NCBI RefSeq assembly: GCF_001518015.1
Contig: NZ_LPUY01000064.1
Span: 1 to 64,000 of the forward strand
Reading direction: 5' to 3'
DNA: 64,000 nt
Source: Tritonibacter horizontis
Lineage (GTDB): Bacteria > Pseudomonadota > Alphaproteobacteria > Rhodobacterales > Rhodobacteraceae
Below the pieces are notes generated by a model that was given only the letters and a program-made list of their open reading frames with translations, did no database searches and had not been told where the DNA came from. This document shows positions 34,072 to 42,076 of this stretch, piece after piece (the first letter of the stretch is position 1; every line of letters begins with the position of its first letter). The translations under genes were made by a program, and so were the position numbers.

Positions 34072-34546
34072 ACTCTTTCCGCCACCACACAGTCACTCTA
34101 CTCCAGACCGCCAACCGCGTCGGAATAGCGGCCTCGGTCCCATCACCCGGGGGAAACAAAACACTCTTTAACAAGATGATCTCCTCCCGCTGACAGCAGG
34201 GAGGGGGTCGGCGACCCCCAACTAAAGGGGACAGGGGATCGCCGACTTAGCGCCACCCTGCGAGCCTGATGTACACCAACCACACCAAACACCGCATTTT
34301 CGGGTCACGCCTGTTTGCGGAACACTCAAATACTCGGTTAAAAAGATGACATTCTTAAAGAAATTTTCACTCAACATTCTCCCGCACTCACTCCGTGATC
34401 ATCGCATTGGTTGGCGCTGAGTGCACCTGCAGCACTGTGATGAATGCGTGAAAACTTCGCGATTGAGGACATTGAATGCGCCGTTTGCCTGGGCTCTGGG
34501 CAGGACTTTTGACAGGCCGATACCTAAGGCCCTGCAGCGCCAGCCC
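34072..34546. other. Gene-free stretch of 475 bases with one perfect hairpin
   Basis: No credible gene is seen between the hypothetical protein and the S8 protease. At 34203-34219 GGGGGTC and GACCCCC form a perfect 7-bp stem around GGC. The stretch is less GC-rich around 34310-34380 (TTAAAAAGATG, AAGAAATTTTC), unlike the coding neighbours. It may hold a small RNA or a promoter, but nothing decisive is visible. Confidence 0.5.
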
Positions 34547-36616
34547 TCAACCGGGCTCCTCCGTGGCCACCGCCGCCCCGACCGGGTCTGGCGCAGCAAT
34601 CCCCCCAAGGCCTGCACGGTCCTGCGGGCGATAGGGGCCGCGACTGATCAGATCATCGATTGGGGCAAATCCTGCCGGATCGTCCTGCGCTGACTGGTGC
34701 CACGAGGACAGGGCGATCGCCAACTGGCGAGAAACAATCGGCGCGGCAACGCTGGTGCCGGACATGCGTACGACCGATCCCGCGCGCGCCCCCGCTGCCC
34801 GCCGACCTGGGTTTACCGCAGCGTCATCGGCGCAGGCATGTAAGGTCACGTTCGCGCCCTCAGCCAGCGGGCCACCCGGACCCGCGGCGGAGTAATTGGA
34901 CAACGCCTGCCGATTTCCGACCGCCGCCGCCACTGTGACGATATCACGCCCACCGCAAAGCGCGTTCAGCGTTCCCGCCCGGCTGACCGCACAGCCCGCT
35001 GATTCCAGTTCGACCGACATATGACCGTCAGCCGCATAAGTCACATAGGCGCTGTCTTCGAGCCAGGACCGCTGACGGACCGGGTTGATCTGGTTGGGCA
35101 CATCGTTTCGCAACACCCGCAGCTCAATGTCCCGCAGCTGCCTCTCTCCCGGGGCGAGAGAGACTTCGACGGTCCAGTCGCCACAGGGCGGCAGCGGACG
35201 ATAGGGGTCTTTGGCGGCATTTGGTGGCAAGGCCACGGTAACAATTTCCACCCCATCGCCCGGTGCGGTGTCGCCCTCTGGTGCAAAATCGCGCTGGAAC
35301 CCGTAGTAGATCCCGAATTGCGCCAACCCGTTGGCGCCATTGTTGTCGGTCTGTTCGACCAGCTGCAAGGCGCTGTCCAGTGCCATCGGCCCTTGTGGCA
35401 AGGCCGGAGGATAAAGCCCCGCCCCCGTTGGCGGGGTAACCTTGACCAGAAGGGACGCATGTGTCGGCTTTTGTGCCCGCCGCGCCACGGCAATTTCCAG
35501 ATAGGTCGAGCCTCTGTTCTCCGGCGCAACCCGCAAGGTTGCCCGGTGCGGCGCACCGGGTGCAATTTCAGCACGCGCCACGAGGCGGGATTGCAGCGTG
35601 TTCCCCGCAGGCAGCACCACCCTCATCGGCGCCCCATGGGTCTGGTGCCAATAGTCCATCGCCTGCTCGAGCGCCGCGGCAATCAGATGGCCGCCGTTTT
35701 TGCCAATCCCGCCAAGGCCGAAACTGAGGTTCAGCACCAAGGGAAACGCCTGTCCCGCCGTAGCCATCATCGTTTCGGTCCGCCGCATGATATCCTGCAC
35801 CCCGAGGATCATGGCCCCCGCCATGAAGGTGGCCCCGGTATCGCTGACCAGTGCCGTCGGCAGGTTGACCGCAAGGATCGGAAATTTCTCCGGATCGGTG
35901 TCGATGGCGTCGCCGCGCCCGGCCCCTGCCGCAAGATCGGCAACATGCGTCCCATGCAGACGGCGGTGACGAAACGGGCTGTGCCCGGCCTGTCCGATCA
36001 CGGGCAAGGCCTGATAAAACCGGTCCTCGTCGAAATCCGCCCGGGCCAGCCGTTCTTCGATCTCCGTCCGCCCGAAAACATGGCCAAAAGGCACATCGGA
36101 CGTCGTGCCCCGCAGACATTGTGCATCTTGCTGCCAGACCGAGGCAAACCGACTTCGCCGCCCCTGCCCCATGCGAAAGTTGGGATGTGCGAAGGCAATA
36201 CCGTCGTCAATAACACCAATGACCGTGCTGTCCGACGGCACGGCAGGAAGCTCCAGCGGCGGCGTCGTTCCAAGCGGGGCACACCCGCATTGCGCCGCTT
36301 TCGGCAGGATCGGGGCAAACAGTGTCCGGTCGCGCAGCCCGTCCCGAACCCGCTCCAGCAGGGCGGCCAGAGGGTCGGCCTGATCCGGGATCGCGCCCCC
36401 GCGATGCAGCGCCTGCGCCTGTTCCGGCGACATCAGAATGGGACGGGCGGGCGCCGCTTCGTTGCTGTCCTCCAGGTCCAGCGCCAGCAGGCTCGCAGCC
36501 TCCCCCTGTCCCACGGCTTGAGCTTCGTCTTGCAAGGTATACCACCAATGCGCTGCCGGGTGGCGCGGCAGCGGGTTGGTTGGGCCTGCCGTTTCAGTAC
36601 GCCAGTACAGGGGCAT
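34547..36616 (-). CDS. Subtilisin-family (S8) serine protease
   Basis: A 689-residue serine protease. The catalytic Asp is about residue 137 in VIGVIDDGIAFAHP, the His is about residue 221 in RRLHGTHVADLAAG, and the Ser is about residue 622 in RMSGTSVAAPIVSRQ. An N-terminal region of about 120 residues has no Sec signal, and a beta-rich insert lies between His and Ser. ATG 36616 follows AGGAG; the longer frame starts inside the upstream gene. It begins two bases after the stop of the PAP2/GHT-repeat gene, so the pair is co-translated. Location and substrate are unknown. Confidence 0.9.
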   Translation of the reverse strand: MPLYWRTETAGPTNPLPRHPAAHWWYTLQDEAQAVGQGEAASLLALDLEDSNEAAPARPILMSPEQAQALHRGGAIPDQADPLAALLERVRDGLRDRTLFAPILPKAAQCGCAPLGTTPPLELPAVPSDSTVIGVIDDGIAFAHPNFRMGQGRRSRFASVWQQDAQCLRGTTSDVPFGHVFGRTEIEERLARADFDEDRFYQALPVIGQAGHSPFRHRRLHGTHVADLAAGAGRGDAIDTDPEKFPILAVNLPTALVSDTGATFMAGAMILGVQDIMRRTETMMATAGQAFPLVLNLSFGLGGIGKNGGHLIAAALEQAMDYWHQTHGAPMRVVLPAGNTLQSRLVARAEIAPGAPHRATLRVAPENRGSTYLEIAVARRAQKPTHASLLVKVTPPTGAGLYPPALPQGPMALDSALQLVEQTDNNGANGLAQFGIYYGFQRDFAPEGDTAPGDGVEIVTVALPPNAAKDPYRPLPPCGDWTVEVSLAPGERQLRDIELRVLRNDVPNQINPVRQRSWLEDSAYVTYAADGHMSVELESAGCAVSRAGTLNALCGGRDIVTVAAAVGNRQALSNYSAAGPGGPLAEGANVTLHACADDAAVNPGRRAAGARAGSVVRMSGTSVAAPIVSRQLAIALSSWHQSAQDDPAGFAPIDDLISRGPYRPQDRAGLGGIAAPDPVGAAVATEEPG

Positions 36617-36618
36617 GC

Positions 36619-37890
36619 TCAGCTCTCCTGTTCCGGGGCACCGCGCCGCAGCTCCGCACGACAGGCAGACCAAAGCCAATTCAGCTGCGGGCTATAGCGC
36701 AGGGGCAGCTCGCCTGTGGTCACGGTCGTGACGGTCTGACCGTTGATCGCCCCGCCATCGCGGAGTGATGCCATTGTATCCACAGTGTAATCCGCCGCAC
36801 CAAAGGCAGACATATCGGCATCCAACTTGCGCCAGGGCACCGGCGTTTCCGCGGCTGGATCCCCCGGCGCGGGGGCTTTTACCCGCGCAAGGACATATCG
36901 GGCAAGCGTATCGCCCAGCACCGCCCCTGCCGCACTGTCGACGGGGAAATGGACCCCCGCCACTGTCCGGCTGGCCGCGATGCGCACCGCGAGACGGTCA
37001 CATTGAGTGTTGAACTGCTGCAGCCAGGCCGCCCGCTCTCCCTCAAGACCCTGGGAGAGTTCCTCTGCCAGCGCCTTGAACAGTGTTGCGAGAAAGATCG
37101 CCTCGGTCGCGTGACCGCTTGGCAGCGATCCATGTGCAGGCGTCTGGATCATTGGCTGGATCTGCGGCGACAGGCAGGAGGGCCGTGGACAGCCAAACCC
37201 ATGTTTGATGCGGAATTGAACCATCGCGCAAAACCGCAGGGCCGCCTGAATAAACGCCAGCGTGGCCTTGTTCCGAGCCGGGTGAATATGCGCCAGAGCG
37301 GCAAAAAAGGACGTCAGATCCGTAAGCTGAACATCAATTTCTTCCATGCGATCGGCACGCAGATCCGCGTAGTGGTGGAGGTAGTCCAGTTGCTGCGCAA
37401 AGACATCTGGGCCCGGCGCCGCCAGCCGCATCAGTTCGACCAATGGTCCTGGGTGCAGGGCGTCCGAGTGGCACAGATATGCCACCCCTCGCAGCGGGCC
37501 ATCCTCGGGAACGACCTGTTCGAAATCAATGAACAACGGAGCCATCAGTTCATAGTCGATTACCGCCGTCTGCGGCGGACCGGAAAGATGGCCAAGATCG
37601 GGGCTGTCGATCACGCTGCGGGCCGTGACCTCTGGCGGTTGCCAGCTGCCGGTGATCCCTTCGCGGGCCAGCATCAGGGCCGTCATCATCGCCGCGCTAT
37701 GACCCGATCCGGAAAACGAGGCGCCTGTATGGCCTGTGTGCCCAGTATGACCCGTGTGTCCGGTATGACCCGTGTGTCCGGTGTGACCTGTGTGCCCAGT
37801 ATGGCCCGTGTGTCCGGTGTGACCTGTGTGGCCCGTATGCCCAGTATGACCCGTGTGTCCGGTATGACCCGTGTGCCCAAATCTCGCCAT
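36619..37890 (-). CDS. PAP2/vanadium haloperoxidase-family protein with (Gly-His-Thr)17 N-terminus
   Basis: A 423-residue protein. Residues 5-55 are 17 uninterrupted Gly-His-Thr triplets directly after MARF. The C-terminal half carries the full vanadate/phosphate-pocket signature: K229-x6-R236-P, P257-S-G-H260, and S307-R-x5-H314-x3-D318. These occur in bacterial acid phosphatases and vanadium haloperoxidases. No signal peptide is seen. ATG 37890 has AAAGGA upstream; a TTG at 37953 would add 21 residues. The S8 protease gene follows after two bases. Haloperoxidase is favoured over PAP2 lipid phosphatase because no transmembrane helices are visible. Confidence 0.85.
   Translation of the reverse strand: MARFGHTGHTGHTGHTGHTGHTGHTGHTGHTGHTGHTGHTGHTGHTGHTGHTGHTGASFSGSGHSAAMMTALMLAREGITGSWQPPEVTARSVIDSPDLGHLSGPPQTAVIDYELMAPLFIDFEQVVPEDGPLRGVAYLCHSDALHPGPLVELMRLAAPGPDVFAQQLDYLHHYADLRADRMEEIDVQLTDLTSFFAALAHIHPARNKATLAFIQAALRFCAMVQFRIKHGFGCPRPSCLSPQIQPMIQTPAHGSLPSGHATEAIFLATLFKALAEELSQGLEGERAAWLQQFNTQCDRLAVRIAASRTVAGVHFPVDSAAGAVLGDTLARYVLARVKAPAPGDPAAETPVPWRKLDADMSAFGAADYTVDTMASLRDGGAINGQTVTTVTTGELPLRYSPQLNWLWSACRAELRRGAPEQES
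37726..37878 (-). repeat. In-frame 9-bp minisatellite, 17 units
   Basis: Seventeen tandem 9-bp units, all coding for Gly-His-Thr on the minus strand, fill 153 bases exactly. Units differ only at synonymous third positions. Longer internal copies exist: units 3-6 (in plus-strand order) equal units 14-17 at 35 of 36 bases. The pattern fits expansion by slippage and unequal exchange under selection for the peptide. Confidence 0.97.
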
Positions 37891-38013
37891 TGTCCCCAGT
37901 CCTTTGAGTTTGAAATTCTGCCATGCATCGAAAATGGTTTCGCCGAGGAGCAAACCAGCGAGACCTCAACAGCCTTCGTGAAAAATTCGTGAAATCCGAC
38001 AGTTGCAGGTCGG

Positions 38014-39594
38014 TCAGGCAAGGCCGGCGCGGCGCAGATTGCCTGAAGGATACTCCGGCTCCGCAAGGTCCTTGATCTCGAACCCCGGTTCCAGATCGCG
38101 GATCTTTTCAACCAGCTGCTCCATCGCATCGCCATCACCACGCTGATGTTCCAGCGCCGCAAGATAGCGCAGCGGTGGGCGAAAACTTGGGACCAACGAA
38201 TGCGCCATGCGGCTGTGGACCCGGGCCTCTTCAAAATTCCCGGCAAGCGCGGCCGATACACCCGCCTGCATTTCCCACCAATGCCGAGAGCGCGAGAAAC
38301 GCCCGATCTGCAGGGCCCGGCGCGAAAACCCGACCGAGGCCTCGATCTGGCCCGCCGCGATTTCGGCATTCGCCCGCGACGCCCAGGCCAAGGGATTGGC
38401 CGGGTTCAGCGCCGTGGCATCGCGCGCCAGCTCGCCGGCGGCCAGAAAATCCTGGCCCGTCAACAGGAACACATGCGACGCGGCCGCCTTGAGCGCGGCA
38501 TTCTCCGGCTCTTCCTGCAAGGCGCGCCGCGCGAGGTTCGCGGCCAGATCCGCCTGATAGCCGGGATCCAGATCAGTGTTCTCGACAATCAGGTTTGCCT
38601 GAATGAACGCCCGCCAGGCCAGAAACACGCCTTTTGGCACAAGCTCATAAGCGGCCTGCAAATCTGCATTCGCCTGTTCCAGATCCGGCTGATCCATGCT
38701 GAATATATTTCGCAACGCCCGAAACCCAAGGAGGCTGGCGTTGATCCGGGACTTGCGGCTTTCACTCAGTGTCAGCGCGTCAACTGCCGCCTCCTGAGCG
38801 CGATAGGCGAGTTGCAGCAGCTCCTCGGTGTCGCAGCCCAAAAGCAGCTCCTGCTTTCCACGCCAATGTGCCGACCAGTTGTGCTGCCCTGCGCCGCTGC
38901 CCGGCATCACCACCCGCAACAGCGTTTCTTGCCCTGCCTCGAGGATCTGCGATTTGATCAGCGTGTGGCTGGCGGCATCGGCGTCCGTTGGTGCGGTTCG
39001 TATGTCCAATGGCGCCAGATCCGACAGGCCTTTCTCGATCCGGTTCTGGAACACCTCGCTCGCAACAGAAAGCGCCAGTTCGTCAGAGGAGATCCGATTG
39101 AAAAAAACGATCGGTTCCCCGGTTCCGGTCGACGTTGCGCGTCCCGCAACATCGTCACGATTTGGGGCGGCAAGGATCCGATCCGGCGGGTCGCGCTGTT
39201 CGGTCAGCCAGCTGTCAAAGGGCGCCGGGAGCTCCAGCCCCTCGAGAAAATCCCCTGCACAAGCATCCTTCGGCGGACATGCGGCATTGCTTGTCACAAG
39301 GGCGCCGTTCAGGCTCAGCATGCCATGTTCAGACAAGACCACATCCGGGTGATCAAAGGCTTTGCGGATCAGACGCAGCTCCTGGCGCAGACTAGCAGAG
39401 GCCTGCGTTTTCCCGCGCCCCTGCCAGAGCAGGTTCTGCAGCCAATCCCGCGTGCGCTGCCCCTTGCGCCCGGTGGCAAGCGCCGCGATCAGCGCCTTTC
39501 CGCGTTTGCTTGGAACATGCACGACTGTGCCATCCGACGCCGTGACTTCGAACGGGCCGTACAAATTGACGTGAAATGTATGTGTCTCCGTCAC
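38014..39594 (-). CDS. SARP-like transcriptional activator with TPR-like repeats
   Basis: A 526-residue regulator. The N-terminal domain (residues about 6-95) resembles the OmpR-type winged helix of SARP/BTAD activators: HVNLYGPFEVTASDGTVVHV, then KRGKALIAALATGRKGQRTR and ASASLRQELRLIRKAFDHPD. A middle region resembles the partner-binding part of adenylate-cyclase-like regulators. TPR-like helical pairs run from about residue 330 to the end (NPANPLAWASRANAEIAAGQ). It is encoded just upstream of, and parallel to, the PAP2/GHT and S8 protease genes (123-base gap), so it may control them. Confidence 0.78.
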   Translation of the reverse strand: MTETHTFHVNLYGPFEVTASDGTVVHVPSKRGKALIAALATGRKGQRTRDWLQNLLWQGRGKTQASASLRQELRLIRKAFDHPDVVLSEHGMLSLNGALVTSNAACPPKDACAGDFLEGLELPAPFDSWLTEQRDPPDRILAAPNRDDVAGRATSTGTGEPIVFFNRISSDELALSVASEVFQNRIEKGLSDLAPLDIRTAPTDADAASHTLIKSQILEAGQETLLRVVMPGSGAGQHNWSAHWRGKQELLLGCDTEELLQLAYRAQEAAVDALTLSESRKSRINASLLGFRALRNIFSMDQPDLEQANADLQAAYELVPKGVFLAWRAFIQANLIVENTDLDPGYQADLAANLARRALQEEPENAALKAAASHVFLLTGQDFLAAGELARDATALNPANPLAWASRANAEIAAGQIEASVGFSRRALQIGRFSRSRHWWEMQAGVSAALAGNFEEARVHSRMAHSLVPSFRPPLRYLAALEHQRGDGDAMEQLVEKIRDLEPGFEIKDLAEPEYPSGNLRRAGLA

Positions 39595-39675
39595 CCGTTT
39601 CGCTCGCAGTCCATCCCAGATCCCGTGGCGAGTATCAGGAGATCAGCGCCCGTCTGTCAATGCATCATAAAATTT

Positions 39676-39705
39676 GAATGACGCCGTGATGCAGAGACCA
39701 CGGCG
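39676..39705 (-). terminator. Candidate terminator of the VHL-like gene
   Basis: CGCCGTG (39682-39688) and CACGGCG (39699-39705) form a 7-bp stem with a 10-base loop. On the minus strand a T/A-rich tail follows. It lies 18 bases beyond the gene's stop. Confidence 0.45.
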
Positions 39706-39722
39706 ATCGCCGGAACCGGAAT

Positions 39723-40370
39723 TTACCCGGATTTGCGCAGGATCCATCTGTCGCTGGACCAGATATTCTGATGGCGGATGTCGCCTGGCAACAGGGTGAC
39801 AAAGCGGTGTCGCCCGCCCCCCGCGTCGATCCAGCACAAATCGACAGGGGCGTCGCTGGTGTTCTGCACCGTGAGCGTTCTGGGGGTCGCACCTGGGCGG
39901 ATGGGCGGTGCCACCGGCATCGACGCGTCCTCAAGCCGCGCCTTGGCCCGCGCCTCGGGTTTCGCCGCAGCCAGGGGCGGCATTCGAGGCTCCGTCCCGT
40001 CCCCGGCAAGGAGCGCAGCGTCGGTTTGGTTCGGCTCAGCTGGCCTGATCTGTTCTGCAGCCGACGGATCGGGATCAGCCCCATCGGTTTCACCATAGCG
40101 CCGTCCGTCGACCGCGATGAGAGAGGTGAAAAAAGCAAGCTGCGTCAAGGCGCCGAAACAGGCCTGTCGCCCCTGTGCGCCATCTTCGCCAACCAGAAAC
40201 CATCGCGCCCCGTTCCAGATGGACAGGGTGCAGGTGCGTGGGTTTATGCTGATCTCAAATTTAGCGGGCAACTGGCTGAAATCCAGCACATGCCCCGCGC
40301 AATCCTCGACAATCGAAGACCAGAACGTCGCATCGTCATAGGTGGTGTCTGTTACGACATAGGTGGCCAT
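39723..40370 (-). CDS. Protein with von Hippel-Lindau beta-domain-like C-terminus
   Basis: A 215-residue protein from ATG 40370. Residues 1-90 are a globular domain of unknown type (ATFWSSIVEDCAGHVLDFSQ, FEISINPRTCTLSIWNGARW), followed by an Ala/Pro-rich linker (about 95-160). Residues 160-212 resemble the VHL beta domain: TVQNTSDAPVDLCWIDAGGG, then a hydrophobic strand, a LLPGDIRHQN turn and WSSDRWIL. In bacteria such domains are rare and of unknown use. No signal peptide. It precedes the SARP-like gene on the same strand, but a terminator-like stem lies between. Confidence 0.6.
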   Translation of the reverse strand: MATYVVTDTTYDDATFWSSIVEDCAGHVLDFSQLPAKFEISINPRTCTLSIWNGARWFLVGEDGAQGRQACFGALTQLAFFTSLIAVDGRRYGETDGADPDPSAAEQIRPAEPNQTDAALLAGDGTEPRMPPLAAAKPEARAKARLEDASMPVAPPIRPGATPRTLTVQNTSDAPVDLCWIDAGGGRHRFVTLLPGDIRHQNIWSSDRWILRKSG

Positions 40371-40522
40371 GTTCCGCTCTGACGTGCCTCTGGGGGATGC
40401 GCCCGGACCATCCGGGCAGCAAGTGCCCGGACAGTGCCACAAGAGATGTTAACAGCCCGGAAAAGTAGCGTTAAATCAGTCGCGAAAGCGAAGGCCAGCC
40501 CGCGCCCGCGACCTGAGATGTG

Positions 40523-40564
40523 AAAAAACATGACCCGCCCGAACCAATGCACGGTTCGAACGGG
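40523..40564 (-). terminator. Terminator of the doeB-asnC-doeC-doeD operon
   Basis: On the minus strand CCCG-TT-CGAACC pairs with GGTTCG-GG-CGGG around a 7-base loop (one 2-base mismatch), then three bases and a run of six T (40523-40528). It lies about 30 bases after the doeD stop. Confidence 0.8.
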
Positions 40565-40596
40565 CCACTTGCAGGTCGCGTTGCGGCAGGACGCGC

Positions 40597-41970
40597 TTAG
40601 CCCAGGACCGCCTTGACCGCCCGCAGCGTGCCGGCCACCACCTGATCCGCCTCTTCGCGGCTCAGGCAGAACGGCGGAGCAAAGCCCAGAATATCCCCCT
40701 GCGGCATGGCACGGGCAATGATCTTGTCCTGTTCCAACAATTTGGCCGAGACCTGCGGCCCGATCTTGTCGGCCGCGTCAAAAAAGGTCCGGCTGTCACG
40801 ATCTTTTACGAATTCGACCGCACAGAGCATACCATCGCCGCGAATGTCACCGACATGCGGATGGTCGCCCAGCGCCTCGGCCATTGTTTTATTGAGGTAG
40901 GCGCCAACCTCACCGGCGTTGCTGACGAGGTTCAGTTCCTCCAGCAGCTTCAGGTTGGCGACACCCGCCGCCGCGCCAATGGGGTGCGCAGAATAAGTCC
41001 AGCCGTGGCCGATGGGACCGTTCTCATCAGTGCCCTGTTCCAGAACGCGCCAGACCTTGTCGCCAATAATAGAGCCGGAAAGCGGCGCATAGGCAGAGGT
41101 GAGACCCTTGGCGATGGTGATGATATCCGGCTCGATCCCGTAGTGGTCGGAGCCAAACATCGTGCCCAGACGGCCAAACCCGGTGACAACCTCATCCGCG
41201 ACCAGCAGAATATCATGCTTTTTCAGCACCGCCTGAATGGCGGCCCAATAGCCAGCGGGCGGCGGGACAATGCCGCCGGTGCCGAGGATCGGCTCGCCGA
41301 TGAAGGCCGCAATGGTGTCCGCGCCTTCCCGCTCGATCAGCGCCTCCAGTTCGGCGGCGCAATGGGCGACGAACTGCTCTTCCGTCTGGTTCAGATCCTC
41401 GCGGCGATAGTAATAGGGCGCTTCGGTGTGAATGACCTGCTCGACCGGCAGATCGAACTTCTTGTGAAACAACTCCAACCCGGTCAGCGATCCCGTCACC
41501 AGACCCGAGCCGTGATAGCCCCGCCAGCGCGAGATGATCTTTTTCTTCTGCGGGCGGCCCAGGATGTTGTTGTAATACCAGATCAGCTTGACGTTGGTTT
41601 CATTCGCGTCCGACCCGCCGAGGCCGAAATAGACCTTCGACATGGTCTTGGGCGCGCGGTCCAGGATCATTTTGGCCAGCGTGATGGATGCCTCGGTGCC
41701 ATGGCCCACATAAGAGTGATAATAGGCCAGTTCGCGGGCCTGATCGGCGATCGCTTCGGCGATTTCCTGTCGGCCATAGCCAACGTTGACACAGTAAAGC
41801 CCGGCAAAGGCATCCAGAAGTTTGTTGCCGTCGCGGTCTTCGATGAAAACACCAGAGGCGGTCTTGATCACCCGGCTTGGGCTTTCGCCACGGGCGTGCT
41901 GCGCCAGATGGGTCGAGGGGTGAAAGAAGGTATCGCGATCCCATTGGTCCAGTTGATCGTTCTTCAGCAT
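40597..41970 (-). CDS. doeD: Class III aminotransferase, ectoine-degradation type
   Basis: A 457-residue PLP-dependent aminotransferase. The PLP lysine is in DIITIAKGLTSAYAPLSGSI, and VADEVVTGFGRLGTMFGSDH supplies the cofactor-binding Asp. In ectoine catabolism DoeD (Atf) removes the gamma-amino group of diaminobutyrate to give aspartate semialdehyde. The assignment rests on gene order with doeB, asnC and doeC; on its own it could be a beta-alanine, taurine or putrescine aminotransferase. Confidence 0.78.
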   Translation of the reverse strand: MLKNDQLDQWDRDTFFHPSTHLAQHARGESPSRVIKTASGVFIEDRDGNKLLDAFAGLYCVNVGYGRQEIAEAIADQARELAYYHSYVGHGTEASITLAKMILDRAPKTMSKVYFGLGGSDANETNVKLIWYYNNILGRPQKKKIISRWRGYHGSGLVTGSLTGLELFHKKFDLPVEQVIHTEAPYYYRREDLNQTEEQFVAHCAAELEALIEREGADTIAAFIGEPILGTGGIVPPPAGYWAAIQAVLKKHDILLVADEVVTGFGRLGTMFGSDHYGIEPDIITIAKGLTSAYAPLSGSIIGDKVWRVLEQGTDENGPIGHGWTYSAHPIGAAAGVANLKLLEELNLVSNAGEVGAYLNKTMAEALGDHPHVGDIRGDGMLCAVEFVKDRDSRTFFDAADKIGPQVSAKLLEQDKIIARAMPQGDILGFAPPFCLSREEADQVVAGTLRAVKAVLG

Positions 41971-42076
41971 GTCATGTCCTTACTTGGTATTCTGTCCAGC
42001 GCGGCCAAACGGCGGCGCGGCGAGCGTGATTTTGATGTCAGGGCGCTTTGGTCGGCCTGCCCGGGTCCCCGGTACC

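Noticed and set aside
35021-36697. A 558-codon plus-strand frame
   Set aside because: Antisense to the S8 protease, whose triad is intact on the minus strand.
37726-37878. CRISPR-like array
   Set aside because: The 9-bp units are contiguous with no spacers, are in frame, and code for one tripeptide. It is a coding minisatellite.
37686-38369. Other reading frames through the 9-bp array (repeats of TR-V/I-P/L-type peptides)
   Set aside because: They arise only because a 9-bp unit repeats in all frames. The frame with the PAP2/haloperoxidase core is the Gly-His-Thr one.
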